Source: Gorillibacterium sp. (lineage in GTDB: Bacteria; Bacillota; Bacilli; Paenibacillales; NBRC-103111). Taken from it: a DNA stretch of 8,400 nucleotides. The notes beneath the pieces were generated by a model. That model saw nothing but the letters and a program-made list of their open reading frames with translations. It was not told the origin of the DNA and ran no database searches. This document shows, piece by piece, positions 1-7,434 of this stretch (position 1 is its first letter; every line of letters starts with the position of its first letter). The stretch covers positions 1 through 8,400 of the forward strand of contig JAIMBU010000080.1 of assembly GCA_023511325.1 (NCBI GenBank), read 5' to 3'. A program made the position numbers and the translations under genes.

Positions 1-407
1 TCCTTACCGATACCGGTGTCCATGAACAACTCCGTGATATCCTTCAGGCGGCAAGCTTGCTTATTGATTAAATATTCACTGTCACCACTCCGATGAACGC
101 GCCTGGTAACTGTTACCTCGCTAAAGCCGAGGGGAAGGGCTTGATCGGAATTATCTAACGTTAACGATACTTCTCCAAAGTTAACGGCTTTGCGGGAATC
201 ACTTCCAGCAAAGATAATATCCTCCATCTTGCCTCCCCGCAGAGAGCGGGCGCTTTGTTCACCAAGAACCCAGCGAATTCCATCTGATATATTGCTTTTG
301 CCGCTACCGTTTGGGCCTACAACTGCAGTAATACCCTGTACGAACTCTAATTCGGTTTTGTCAGCAAAAGATTTGAAGCCCGTGAGCTCCAAGCGTTTAA
401 GAAACAT
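1..407 (-). CDS. smc: Chromosome segregation ATPase SMC, N-terminal part (runs off the left edge)
   Basis: SMC is the ATPase of the SMC-ScpA-ScpB condensin complex, which organises and separates replicated chromosomes. Only the first 135 codons are present; the reading frame is open to the window edge. The protein begins [18 protein letters not shown], the typical SMC start, and carries a Walker A motif GPNGSGKS at residues 31-38. It then has a stretch including [24 protein letters not shown], which is standard for the SMC ATPase head. The coiled coils, hinge and Walker B motif lie outside the window. The ATG at 407 is supported by the ribosome binding site AGAGGTGA (420-413), eight bases from its core to the start. 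The order rnc then smc is the same as in Bacillus subtilis. It appears to be transcribed separately from rnc, because a terminator and a promoter lie between them. The identification is firm. Confidence 0.97.
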   Translation of the reverse strand, partial: MFLKRLELTGFKSFADKTELEFVQGITAVVGPNGSGKSNISDGIRWVLGEQSARSLRGGKMEDIIFAGSDSRKAVNFGEVSLTLDNSDQALPLGFSEVTVTRRVHRSGDSEYLINKQACRLKDITELFMDTGIGK

Positions 408-439
408 GTTTCTCACCTCTGGGCAAAATTACAACGTTT

Positions 440-469
440 ATTGTACCATATCCGCGCTCCACCTATGAA
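440..469 (-). promoter_or_regulatory. Probable SigA-type promoter of smc
   Basis: On the minus strand there is TTCATA (469-464, four of six matches to TTGACA), an 18-bp spacer, and TACAAT (445-440, five of six matches to TATAAT). The likely start site falls about 25 bases before the smc ribosome binding site. It lies downstream of the rnc terminator, so smc can be expressed independently of the fatty acid operon. This is motif evidence only. Confidence 0.6.
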
Positions 470-515
470 TAAAAGATTGAAAATATCAGAATTGTCTCGC
501 CCACTCTGATTATGT

Positions 516-564
516 AAACAAAAACACCGTGTTCATTCCCGATTGAGGAAGCTGAACACGGTGT
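516..564 (-). terminator. Intrinsic terminator of the fapR-to-rnc operon
   Basis: A perfect 12-bp inverted repeat (TGAACACGGTGT at 553-564 against its complement at 524-535) encloses a further 4-bp stem (TTCC 536-539 with GGAA 547-550), with a two-base bulge and a 7-base loop. In the minus-strand transcript the stem runs into five U, then G and three more U (524-516). This is a strong Rho-independent terminator pointing away from rnc and toward smc. The opposite strand has no U run next to the stem, so it acts in one direction. Confidence 0.9.
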
Positions 565-597
565 CCATTCCAATTGACTCATTTAATGAACTAACTC

Positions 598-662
598 TAT
601 CTCTCCGGGTGGAATTCCCCGCAGCCTGCTGCGTAGAACGAATTCGTTTGGAAGGAGAGGTA
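598..662. repeat. Cluster of nested palindromes in the rnc 3' region
   Basis: Between the rnc stop codon (689) and its terminator there are 124 non-coding bases. In them TATCTCTCC (598-606) can pair with GGAGAGGTA (654-662), with one U-G in plus-strand RNA or one mismatch in minus-strand RNA. Inside sit GGAATTCC (611-618), GCAGC/GCTGC (621-632) and the perfect 12-base palindrome AACGAATTCGTT (637-648). No open frame with a ribosome binding site was seen. It may be a folded 3' untranslated region or a remnant of a small repeat element; the function is unknown. Confidence 0.4.
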
Positions 663-688
663 CCGTATACTTGCTACGAAGAGATAAT

Positions 689-1387
689 TCATTCACTCTC
701 TACATTTAAACGAACGAGCGCTCCGGCAGCAGCGTGTTGCTCGGCTTCCTTCTTGGAGCGACCCGTGCCCGTGCCAAGTAGAGCACCATCCATATACACC
801 TCAGTGACAAATTCCTTCTCGTGCGCTGGACCTCGTTCATCGGCAATACGATATTCGAGAATGCCTAAGCTGTGTTGCTGCACATGCTCCTGCAATCGCG
901 TTTTATAATCCGTAATTTGGGGTTTCCCGTCGCCTGTTATTTTGGGGAACATGCAACTTTTCAGAAAATCCCGAACAGCATCAAGTCCTTGATCCAGGTA
1001 CAATGCTCCGATGAACGCTTCGAATACATCAGCAAGCAGGGCGGGTCTAGAACGGCCACCCGTCAACTCCTCCCCCTTGCCAAGAAGAACGAATTGCCCA
1101 AAGCCTAAATGCTCAGCAAACACAACAAGTGACGGCTCACAAACAATGGAAGCGCGCAGCTTGGTCAGTTCACCCTCCGTACGATTAGGGTGGGAGTCAA
1201 ATAAATATTCGGACACGGTAAGCTCCAGCACAGCATCTCCAAGAAACTCCAGACGCTCATTGTCTCGGGCGCCTGCTGAACGATTCTCGTTCACAAAGGA
1301 AGAATGGGTAAAAGCCTGGCGCAGAATAATCGGATCACGAAAAGAGATACCTAGTTTTTCTTGAAGCTGTTTCAAATCACGGTTCAT
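689..1387 (-). CDS. rnc: Ribonuclease III
   Basis: RNase III is the double-strand-specific endoribonuclease that processes ribosomal RNA precursors, the 4.5S-type RNA precursor and some mRNAs. The 232-residue product has the usual length and two-domain plan. The catalytic domain carries the signature NERLEFLGD at 43-51. Its metal-binding residues are E44, E47 and D51, then D120 and E123 in the second motif ([16 protein letters not shown]), and all are present. A double-stranded-RNA-binding domain follows from about 160 to 228, ending in the typical [13 protein letters not shown] segment. The ATG at 1387 has GAGG (1398-1395) seven bases upstream, inside the end of fabF. Only two bases separate the fabF stop from this start, so translation is probably coupled. 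It is the last gene of the operon before the terminator at 564-516. Nothing appears broken. Confidence 0.98.
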   Translation of the reverse strand: MNRDLKQLQEKLGISFRDPIILRQAFTHSSFVNENRSAGARDNERLEFLGDAVLELTVSEYLFDSHPNRTEGELTKLRASIVCEPSLVVFAEHLGFGQFVLLGKGEELTGGRSRPALLADVFEAFIGALYLDQGLDAVRDFLKSCMFPKITGDGKPQITDYKTRLQEHVQQHSLGILEYRIADERGPAHEKEFVTEVYMDGALLGTGTGRSKKEAEQHAAAGALVRLNVESE

Positions 1388-1389
1388 AG

Positions 1390-2634
1390 TTATGCCTCGT
1401 ATTTTTTCATAATAATAGTCGCGTTATGTCCGCCAAAGCCGAAGGAATTGGACATGGCTAGTTTAACATCGGACTTCCGTGCTTGTCCCGGAACATAATC
1501 CAGATCGCAATCAGGATCTGGGTTATCCAGATTTATCGTCGGTGGAATAACTCCATCGCGGAGCACCAGACTGCAGATGATCGCCTCAATGCCGCCAGCG
1601 GCACCAAGCAGGTGTCCTGTCATGGATTTCGTCGAACTGATCGCTACCTTGTAGGCTGCGTCTCCAAATGCCAACTTGACCGCATTCGTCTCCCCTTTAT
1701 CGCCTGCACCCGTGGACGTACCATGAGCATTGATATAATCAATATCCTCAGGTACGAGTCCAGCGCTTTTAAGCGCACGCTTCATCGAGCGTGCGGCACC
1801 TTCGCCACCTGGCGAGGGATCCGTCATATGGTGAGCATCTGCACACATGCCATAACCAACGACCTCCGCGTAAATCTTAGCACCCCGATTAATGGCATGC
1901 TCCAAGGATTCAAGGATAACAATACCTGCCCCTTCACCCATAACAAAGCCATCGCGATCTATGTCAAACGGACGGCTTGCTTTCGTGGGATCATCGTTGC
2001 GGGTAGACATGGCTCGCATCGAGCAAAAGCCCGCTAATCCCATCGGTGTGATGGCAGCCTCGGCACCGCCACAAATCATCACGTCCGCTTCGCCTCGCTC
2101 GATCAGTCGGAACGAATCTCCAATGGAGTGAGTTCCCGTAGCACAGGCGGTTACTGCTGTGCTGTTGGGCCCTTTAGCACCGGTCATGATGGATACTTGT
2201 CCAGAGCCCATATTGGCAATCATCATCGGAATGAAGAATGGACTGACTCGCTTCGGTCCCTTCTCCAGCAAGATACTATGCTGCTCTTCAAAAGTGGATA
2301 AGCCACCAATCCCAGAACCGATGTAAACACCGATCTCTTCGGCGTCGACATTCTCACCGATGATCAATTCAGCATCCTCAACCGCTTTCAAACTTGCTGC
2401 AGCAGCAAACTGAACGAAACGATCCATGCGCCGTGCTTCTTTCCTCCCAAATAGCGCCTCTGGGTCAAAATCCTTTATGGAAGCGGCAATTCGGGTTGGA
2501 TATTCACTCACGTCCATGCTCTCAATTAAAGATACACCAGAACGACCTGCCTGCAGGTTACTCCAGAACGTATCTAGATCTTGGCCGAGTGAGGTACAGA
2601 CCCCCATTCCCGTAACAACGACACGTCTTACCAT
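1390..2634 (-). CDS. fabF: 3-oxoacyl-[acyl-carrier-protein] synthase II (FabF, KAS II)
   Basis: FabF catalyses the elongating condensation of acyl chains with malonyl-ACP in the cytosolic type II fatty acid cycle. The thiolase-fold protein has 414 residues, close to the 413 of B. subtilis FabF. Catalytic residues are visible: the nucleophile C164 in TACATG, H304 in INAHGTST, K336 in SSTKSMTGH and H341. The gating phenylalanine lies in the C-terminal GFGGHNA segment. The frame is open three codons further to a GTG at 2640, but that GTG sits against the ribosome binding site AGAGGTGA (2648-2641). The ATG at 2634 is nine bases from AGAGG and is therefore the better start, giving [11 protein letters not shown]. 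It follows acpP, separated by an intercistronic hairpin, and is nearly joined to rnc. A KAS I (FabB) assignment is unlikely in this group of bacteria. Confidence 0.97.
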   Translation of the reverse strand: MVRRVVVTGMGVCTSLGQDLDTFWSNLQAGRSGVSLIESMDVSEYPTRIAASIKDFDPEALFGRKEARRMDRFVQFAAAASLKAVEDAELIIGENVDAEEIGVYIGSGIGGLSTFEEQHSILLEKGPKRVSPFFIPMMIANMGSGQVSIMTGAKGPNSTAVTACATGTHSIGDSFRLIERGEADVMICGGAEAAITPMGLAGFCSMRAMSTRNDDPTKASRPFDIDRDGFVMGEGAGIVILESLEHAINRGAKIYAEVVGYGMCADAHHMTDPSPGGEGAARSMKRALKSAGLVPEDIDYINAHGTSTGAGDKGETNAVKLAFGDAAYKVAISSTKSMTGHLLGAAGGIEAIICSLVLRDGVIPPTINLDNPDPDCDLDYVPGQARKSDVKLAMSNSFGFGGHNATIIMKKYEA

Positions 2635-2681
2635 GAACACTCACCTCTTTTGTCCAGCTTTATAAAATGAATATGGTGAAG

Positions 2682-2708
2682 AAGTCCCGTTACAGTGCAA
2701 CGGGACTT
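2682..2708 (-). terminator. Hairpin between acpP and fabF, possibly an attenuator or RNA-end stabiliser
   Basis: AAGTCCCGTT (2682-2691) and AACGGGACTT (2699-2708) form a perfect 10-bp stem with a 7-base loop, starting 10 bases after the acpP stop. In the minus-strand transcript it is followed by CUUCACCAUAUUC, which is not a real U tract, so full termination is unlikely. Partial termination, or protection of the acpP message from 3' decay, would let ACP be made in larger amounts than FabF. The hairpin itself is certain; its role is inferred. Confidence 0.6.
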
Positions 2709-2718
2709 TGTGGAGATT

Positions 2719-2952
2719 TTACGTATGAGATTGTATGTATTTAACTACTTCTCCCACAGTCGTAATTCTCTCAGCATCTTCATCAGAAATTTCTATATCG
2801 AACTCATCTTCCAGTTCCATAACTAGCTCAACCACATCAAGGGAATCTGCACCCAAATCATCTTTAAAAGACGCTTCTTGGGTAACCTTAATCTCTTCCA
2901 CCCCAAGGCGGTCGATAACGATGCGCTTCACGCGTTCAACAACGTCGGACAT
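2719..2952 (-). CDS. acpP: Acyl carrier protein
   Basis: ACP carries the growing acyl chain on a phosphopantetheine arm through fatty acid synthesis and delivers it to PlsX and other acyltransferases. The 77-residue acidic product matches the family length. The DSL motif (DLGADSLD, 33-39) contains the attachment site S37, followed by the recognition helix [12 protein letters not shown]. An in-frame GTG at 2961 lies inside the ribosome binding site AGGAGGTG (2966-2959), so the ATG at 2952, eight bases after AGGAGG, is the true start ([12 protein letters not shown]). This is one of the best ribosome binding sites in the window, in keeping with the abundance of ACP. It lies between fabG and fabF, with a possible promoter element just upstream and a hairpin just downstream. 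The gene is acpA in B. subtilis naming. Confidence 0.98.
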   Translation of the reverse strand: MSDVVERVKRIVIDRLGVEEIKVTQEASFKDDLGADSLDVVELVMELEDEFDIEISDEDAERITTVGEVVKYIQSHT

Positions 2953-2974
2953 CCGTTTCACCTCCTCAAATGGT

Positions 2975-2980
2975 ATTATA
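2975..2980 (-). promoter_or_regulatory. Possible -10 element of an internal acpP promoter
   Basis: A perfect TATAAT occurs on the minus strand (2980-2975) in the 63-base fabG-acpP gap. No good -35 box stands 16-18 bp upstream (the best is GGTAAT), and there is no TGn extension. Transcription from it would start near 2968, right at the ribosome binding site, leaving a leader of only about 16 bases. It could be an AT-rich coincidence. Confidence 0.25.
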
Positions 2981-3015
2981 CGAAAATTCCAGACAAATTA
3001 CCATAGTGTTCAATC

Positions 3016-3756
3016 CTACATGTACATTCCACCATCAACATGAATCGTTTGCCCGGTTATATAGGCGGCATCGTCTGAAACGAGAAACCTTACGACCCTG
3101 GCAACATCTGCAGGTTGACCAAGCTTAGCAAGTGGAATGCTGCTGATCAATTGGGCTTTCGCATCCTCTGGAAGCTTATCAGTCATATCCGTGACAATAA
3201 AGCCAGGAGCAACCGCGTTGACTGTAATATTGCGGCTAGCTAGCTCCCTTGCCGCCGATTTGGTCAATCCAATCACACCCGCTTTGGCTGCGACATAGTT
3301 GGCCTGACCCGGATTACCGAGAACTCCTACAACAGAAGAAATATTGACAATGCGTCCTGAACGCTGTTTCATCATCGGACGAGTCACTGCCTTTAAACAG
3401 TTAAATACCCCTTTGAGGTTGACAGCAATTACTTCGTCAAATTCCTCTTCCTTCATCCGCATCAGCAGATTATCACGAGTAATGCCTGCATTGTTCACGA
3501 GAATGTCAATGTGACCGAAGACATCAAGCGTCTGTTTAATCATATCCTCCACTTGAGCAAAGTCAGCGACATTCGCCCGAATAGCGAAGGCGCGCCGACC
3601 AAAACCTTCGATAAGCTTCACCGTCTCTACTGCCGCATCTTCACTTCCTGAGTAGTTAACGACTACATCTGCTCCTGCTTCCGCAAGAACAACAGCGATA
3701 GCCCGACCGATTCCCCGGGAAGCACCGGTGACGAGCGCAGTTTTGCCTGAGAGCAT
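3016..3756 (-). CDS. fabG: 3-oxoacyl-[acyl-carrier-protein] reductase
   Basis: FabG is the NADPH-dependent reductase that turns 3-ketoacyl-ACP into 3-hydroxyacyl-ACP, the first reduction of each elongation cycle. The 246-residue short-chain dehydrogenase has the same length as B. subtilis FabG. The cofactor motif TGASRGIG lies at 10-17 and the NNAG motif near 88-91. The catalytic residues are N113, S141, Y154 and K158 (YVAAK), and the C-terminal [12 protein letters not shown] is typical. The frame extends 13 codons further, to a TTG at 3795 that overlaps the fabD stop. The ATG at 3756 has AGGAGG (3770-3765) eight bases upstream and fits the family N-terminus [11 protein letters not shown], so it is chosen. 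It lies 32 bases after fabD and 63 bases before acpP. All catalytic residues are intact. Confidence 0.98.
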   Translation of the reverse strand: MLSGKTALVTGASRGIGRAIAVVLAEAGADVVVNYSGSEDAAVETVKLIEGFGRRAFAIRANVADFAQVEDMIKQTLDVFGHIDILVNNAGITRDNLLMRMKEEEFDEVIAVNLKGVFNCLKAVTRPMMKQRSGRIVNISSVVGVLGNPGQANYVAAKAGVIGLTKSAARELASRNITVNAVAPGFIVTDMTDKLPEDAKAQLISSIPLAKLGQPADVARVVRFLVSDDAAYITGQTIHVDGGMYM

Positions 3757-3788
3757 AGCGCATTCCTCCTCTATAACCTTATTCGCAA

Positions 3789-4712
3789 TCAGCAAAACAA
3801 TTCTACCGCCTGCATACTATTCACCGATTTAACCGTCACCGTTTTATCGATCTTCTTAATGAGTCCACTAAGAACAGCTCCAGGACCGATCTCGATGAAG
3901 GTATCTACACCCAGAGCGATTAAATGACGGATGGTATCCTCCCAAAGTACGGGCGAATACACTTGTTGGACCAAGAGTTCCCGAATTTGTTCCGGGTCTA
4001 CAACTTGCTCCGCTGTGACGTTAGCGATTACGGGAATATTGGCTGCTTGCAACTTCAGACCCGCTAGTACCTCTGAGAGCTGCTCCGCTGCTGGACGCAT
4101 AAGTGAGGAATGAAAGGGACCACTCACATCAAGGGGGATGATCCGCCTTGCTCCAATCTCGCTGCTACGTTCTTGCGCAGCTTGAACGCCTTCCCGCGTT
4201 CCAGAAATGACGATCTGACCAGGACAATTCACGTTAGCAAGCTCTACTATGCCCACTTCCACAGACAGCGTCGCGCAGAAGGCAGCTAACGCTTCTCGTT
4301 CTGCACCAATAACAGCTGCCATCGCTCCAAGACCAGCAGGTACGGCTGCTTCCATTAATTCGCCACGTCTACGCACAGTGCGAACGGCATCCTCAAAGGA
4401 AAGCACATCAGCCGCCACCAGCGCACTGTATTCGCCAAGACTGTGCCCAGCGACAAAGTCTGCCTTGACACCTTTTTGCCGGAGTGCTGCAAGAAGGGCA
4501 AGGCTTGTTGTTAACAGCGCTGGCTGGGTATTATAGGTTTTCTTAAGTTCTGTTTCTGGTCCGGTAAAGATAACATCGCTAAGCTTAAAGCCAAGCGCTT
4601 CATCGGCTTGATTAAATACAGCTCGTGCCTCCGCAGAAGCCTCGTAGGCGTCACGCCCCATACCTATAGCTTGCGCACCTTGTCCAGGAAATACAAATGC
4701 TTGTTTACTCAA
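3789..4712 (-). CDS. fabD: Malonyl-CoA:ACP transacylase, TTG start
   Basis: FabD moves the malonyl group from CoA to ACP, supplying the extender for FabH and FabF. The 307-residue product has the normal length. It shows GQGAQ at 10-14 (oxyanion Q11), the nucleophile S91 in GHSLG, R116 for binding the malonyl carboxylate, and H201 in SGPFHS. The frame is open upstream to 4775 but that would reach into fabH. The family N-terminus ([13 protein letters not shown]) begins just after a TTG at 4712, with GGAGG (4725-4721) eight bases before it, so a TTG start is the best reading. It sits 35 bases after the fabH stop and 32 bases before fabG. No key residue is missing. Confidence 0.96.
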   Translation of the reverse strand: MSKQAFVFPGQGAQAIGMGRDAYEASAEARAVFNQADEALGFKLSDVIFTGPETELKKTYNTQPALLTTSLALLAALRQKGVKADFVAGHSLGEYSALVAADVLSFEDAVRTVRRRGELMEAAVPAGLGAMAAVIGAEREALAAFCATLSVEVGIVELANVNCPGQIVISGTREGVQAAQERSSEIGARRIIPLDVSGPFHSSLMRPAAEQLSEVLAGLKLQAANIPVIANVTAEQVVDPEQIRELLVQQVYSPVLWEDTIRHLIALGVDTFIEIGPGAVLSGLIKKIDKTVTVKSVNSMQAVELFC

Positions 4713-4747
4713 GTTTAATTCCTCCAGTGAAATAAGCGTCCACAAGC

Positions 4748-5743
4748 TTACCAGACGAGAACGCTTGCTCCCCAAGTGAGACCGGCGCCAAATCCAACCA
4801 TGACAATCCTATCGCCTGGTGACAGACGACCGCTTTCTGCCGCTTCCGCCAGAGCCATTGGAATCGAGGCTGCCCCCACATTGCCATATCGATCTAGATT
4901 GATGATGCATTTGTCCTCAGGTACGTTCAACTTGTGCAACGCAGAATTGATAATACGGATATTCGCCTGATGCGGAATGAGCAGATCAATATCTTCCTTG
5001 ACTAGCCCTGCTTTGCGAAGCGCCTCTTCGGCTGCATTTCCCATGATGCGAACAGCAAATTTGAATACTTCCGCACCAGCCATGTACATGTAATGCTGTT
5101 TTTGTGCAATGGTTTCCGCACTCGATGGACAACGTGAACCACCCGCATGGAGTTTGAGTAGCGGACCACCAGTACCATCGGCTCCGATTTCAAAGGACTT
5201 AAATCCTCTGCCTTCTGGAACTGCACCAATAACGACGGCTCCTGCTCCATCACCAAAGAGAATGCAGGTATTGCGGTCGGTATAATCAGTAATTTTGGAC
5301 AACACTTCAACGCCGATAATCAGTGCATATTTATAAGTACCAAGTGTGATGAAATTTGTGGCATTAGCTAAACCATAGATGAAGCCTGAACAGGCTGCCA
5401 TTAAGTCGAAAGCAGCAGCTTTCTTCGCACCTAGCCTCTCCTGAAGGATGCATGCTGTCGAGGGGAAGGCCATATCCGGTGTGACCGTGGCAACGATAAT
5501 CAGATCGAGATCTGCGGCCGTAATTCCCGCGTTCTTTAGCGCCTGCTCGGCTGCTGGAAAGGCTAGATCAGATGCAGCCTCTTCTGCAGAAGCAATACGC
5601 CGTTCACGAATTCCTGTACGGGTGCGAATCCATTCGTCATTCGTATCCACGATCTTTTCTAGGTCAAAGTTAGTTAGCACTCGTTCAGGCACATGCTTTC
5701 CTGTTCCCAGTACTCCAACCGGTATGAGGCTCATCGTCTTCAC
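4748..5743 (-). CDS. fabH: 3-oxoacyl-[acyl-carrier-protein] synthase III (FabH, KAS III)
   Basis: FabH starts fatty acid synthesis by condensing an acyl-CoA primer with malonyl-ACP. In this group the primers are often branched and give iso and anteiso acids, but primer choice cannot be read from the sequence. The 331-residue product has the catalytic triad C118 (MAACSGFIYG), H258 (LIPHQANIR) and N288 (RYGNVGAAS), and the C-terminal GFGAGLTWGASVLVW. The GTG start at 5743 overlaps the plsX stop in a GTGA arrangement and has AAGGA (5754-5750) six bases upstream. An ATG three codons later (5734) is a real alternative with a weaker site, so the start is uncertain by nine bases. The gene's place between plsX and fabD resembles the E. 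coli cluster, whereas B. subtilis keeps its fabH genes elsewhere. Confidence 0.96.
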   Translation of the reverse strand: MKTMSLIPVGVLGTGKHVPERVLTNFDLEKIVDTNDEWIRTRTGIRERRIASAEEAASDLAFPAAEQALKNAGITAADLDLIIVATVTPDMAFPSTACILQERLGAKKAAAFDLMAACSGFIYGLANATNFITLGTYKYALIIGVEVLSKITDYTDRNTCILFGDGAGAVVIGAVPEGRGFKSFEIGADGTGGPLLKLHAGGSRCPSSAETIAQKQHYMYMAGAEVFKFAVRIMGNAAEEALRKAGLVKEDIDLLIPHQANIRIINSALHKLNVPEDKCIINLDRYGNVGAASIPMALAEAAESGRLSPGDRIVMVGFGAGLTWGASVLVW

Positions 5744-6732
5744 TCTCTTTCCTTGCCGATTTCGGCTGATATGGATTCCACTAGCTTATTCGATAACGCG
5801 GTTCTCGCTTGACGAACGGCGTTCATGATCGCAAGTGCATTAGAGGAACCATGACTTTTTAAAACCAATCCCTTTAATCCAAGCAGGGGAGCTCCGCCAG
5901 TCTCGGTATAATCCAGCTTTTTCTTAAATTCCTTCAATCCTGGCGCGAGCACCGCAGCGGCGAGCTTACTCATAGTTGACTTGGTAAACTGTTGCTTCAG
6001 CATCTTAAACATCGTACCCGCTGTACCTTCTAACGTTTTGAGCAAGATGTTACCGGCAAAGCCATCGCATACAAGCACATCGCACTCACCAGCCAGTACA
6101 TCTCGTGCCTCGACGTTGCCGACAAAATGAATCGGAGCTTCTTTGAGGAGCGGATAAGCTGCTTTAGTCAGATCATTGCCCTTGGATTCTTCGGTGCCGA
6201 CGTTAAGCAGACCCACGCGCGGAGAAGCCATTCCATCTACCTTTGAACGATAAATGCTTCCCATCAAAGCAAACTGCAGCAGGTTTTCTGGTTTGACGTC
6301 CATATTGGCTCCGACATCAAGTGCAAGTGTTCCTACACCATCGATTGTCGGAATCATCGGAGCAAGCGCCGGTCGATCAATTCCAGGCACACGTCCAACA
6401 ATAAGCAATCCTGATGCTAGAAGAGCGCCGGAATTACCAGCTGAAATAAAGGCATCTGCCTTCTCCTCGCGAACGAGCCTCGCTGCAACTACCATGGATG
6501 AATCCTTCTTATTACGAACAGCCTTCACGGGCTCATCATGGGAGGTGATCATATCCTCTGCTCCCACTAGGGTCAGATTACTCGGTTTATCACGAAGTAA
6601 TGCTTCAATCCGTGAGACTTTACCAACGAGGATAATTTCTGTATCCGGCCAAGCTCTAGCCGCCATCAGTGCACCTTCTACCACTGCTTCTGGTGCATTA
6701 TCGCCACCCATTGCATCAATTGCGATCCGCAT
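5740..6732 (-). CDS. plsX: Phosphate acyltransferase PlsX
   Basis: PlsX transfers acyl chains from ACP to inorganic phosphate, giving acyl-phosphate for the glycerol-3-phosphate acyltransferase PlsY. It is a soluble enzyme that works at the inner face of the membrane and links the Fab cycle to phospholipid synthesis. The 330 residues match the family (about 330). Recognisable blocks are MRIAIDAMGGDNAP at the N-terminus, FISAGNSGALLASG near 95-108, LLNVGTEESKGN near 175-186, VCDGFAGNILLKTLEGT near 221-237, and GGAPLLGLKGLVLKSHG near 279-295. The ATG at 6732 has AAGGGG (6746-6741) eight bases upstream, directly abutting the fapR stop codon. It overlaps the fabH start by four bases, so the two are probably translationally coupled. 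There are no transmembrane segments. Confidence 0.98.
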   Translation of the reverse strand: MRIAIDAMGGDNAPEAVVEGALMAARAWPDTEIILVGKVSRIEALLRDKPSNLTLVGAEDMITSHDEPVKAVRNKKDSSMVVAARLVREEKADAFISAGNSGALLASGLLIVGRVPGIDRPALAPMIPTIDGVGTLALDVGANMDVKPENLLQFALMGSIYRSKVDGMASPRVGLLNVGTEESKGNDLTKAAYPLLKEAPIHFVGNVEARDVLAGECDVLVCDGFAGNILLKTLEGTAGTMFKMLKQQFTKSTMSKLAAAVLAPGLKEFKKKLDYTETGGAPLLGLKGLVLKSHGSSNALAIMNAVRQARTALSNKLVESISAEIGKERE

Positions 6733-6746
6733 GAGATCAACCCCTT

Positions 6747-7319
6747 TTATCCAATATTATGGGAATGATAAATCATAAACTGCCCTTGAAATACAGCCTC
6801 CGAACCAACCTTAGTGATGATATCCACCTTAGCATTCCCTCGGGAGTTCCGCTGCACATTGGCTTTGGCCACACATTTCTCACCTAGGTGGACGGACCGG
6901 ATAAACCGAATGTCTGCGGAAGCCGTAAGCGCAATCTCGTCATTGATCACTGCAATGGCAAGGGAGTTGGCCTGCGCGAATATATGATGCCCTCGGGCAA
7001 TTCCACTCCGAGAAAAAACATGCTCAGCTTTCACTTCGAACAGAGAGATTCCGCTCTTGTCGAGCTGTAAATCGATGACCTCACCAATTACCTCATCCGG
7101 GGAAAGGGAGCGTACCTGATCGAATGAACGCGCCGCCATCGTTTTGATCCGTTCCCGTAGTTCGGGAATACCGAGCTCTAATCGATCCAGGCGCACGGTC
7201 TGAATACTTACACCGTAACGTCCCGTCAATTCATCGTCAGTTACAAAAGGGTTTTCTGTGATATATTGGACGAGCCGCCGCTGACGCTCGCGCTTGGGCA
7301 ATCGTTCGATAACCGGCAC
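6747..7319 (-). CDS. fapR: Transcriptional regulator of lipid synthesis FapR
   Basis: FapR is the Firmicutes repressor of fatty acid and phospholipid genes; malonyl-CoA binds it and releases it from DNA. The 190 residues are close to the 188 of B. subtilis FapR. A DeoR-like helix-turn-helix covers about 5-50, with the recognition helix in VSIQTVRLDRLEL (37-49). It is followed by the linker helix IPELRERIKTMA and a hot-dog effector domain. The ligand-binding segment IARGHHIFAQANSLA (107-121) and LTASADIRF (131-139) are conserved. A stop codon lies four codons upstream of the GTG at 7319, so this start is close to forced. Its ribosome binding site is odd: AAGG (7326-7323) is only three bases away. 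A candidate operator lies about 36 bases upstream, so autoregulation is likely. It heads the operon, 14 bases before plsX. Confidence 0.97.
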   Translation of the reverse strand: MPVIERLPKRERQRRLVQYITENPFVTDDELTGRYGVSIQTVRLDRLELGIPELRERIKTMAARSFDQVRSLSPDEVIGEVIDLQLDKSGISLFEVKAEHVFSRSGIARGHHIFAQANSLAIAVINDEIALTASADIRFIRSVHLGEKCVAKANVQRNSRGNAKVDIITKVGSEAVFQGQFMIYHSHNIG

Positions 7320-7354
7320 CCGCCTTCATTATCATTTGAGAAGCCACTTTATTC

Positions 7355-7371
7355 TTAACACCTGGTCCTAT
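7355..7371. promoter_or_regulatory. FapR operator
   Basis: TTAACACCTGGTCCTAT on the plus strand matches the 17-bp FapR consensus as I recall it (TTAGTACCTGGTACTAA) at 13 of 17 positions. Each half-site matches six of eight bases, with the central ACC-T-GGT core intact. It overlaps the predicted start of transcription of fapR, where bound FapR would block RNA polymerase. The adjacent fapR gene strongly supports the call. No second site was seen in the window. Confidence 0.85.
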
Positions 7372-7404
7372 GACTAGTATATAAAAGATGGTCAAAAAAA
7401 GAAA
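7367..7404 (-). promoter_or_regulatory. Promoter region of the fapR-plsX-fab operon
   Basis: Two overlapping readings are possible on the minus strand. One uses TATACT (7381-7376, five of six) as -10, with a poor -35 (TTTCTT, 7404-7399) inside a T-rich tract. The other uses TTGACC (7395-7390, five of six) as -35, with a 17-bp spacer and a weak -10 CATAGG (7372-7367). In both cases the FapR operator covers the -10 or the start site. The leader to the fapR start would be roughly 40-50 bases. I favour the first, but sequence alone does not settle it. Confidence 0.5.
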
Positions 7405-7434
7405 GCAGGAAAAGAAAAATCGCTATAGACTGGC

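Noticed and set aside
190..468. Plus-strand open frame opposite the smc start
   Set aside because: It is antisense to the SMC Walker A region and its own promoter; a shadow frame.
485..510. ATCAGA/TCTGAT inverted repeat upstream of smc
   Set aside because: A six-base stem with a 14-base loop in AT-rich DNA is expected by chance and has no clear partner signal.
1483..2037. Plus-strand open frame of 184 codons
   Set aside because: It lies wholly antisense to fabF, whose catalytic residues are intact, and it resembles no known family. It is a shadow frame.
5002..5310. Second minus-strand frame of 102 codons inside fabH
   Set aside because: It is out of frame within an intact fabH and has no recognisable domain.
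6254..6778. Plus-strand open frame of 174 codons antisense to plsX
   Set aside because: Low-complexity Ser/Ala/Thr-rich translation typical of an antisense shadow; no family resemblance, and plsX is clearly real.
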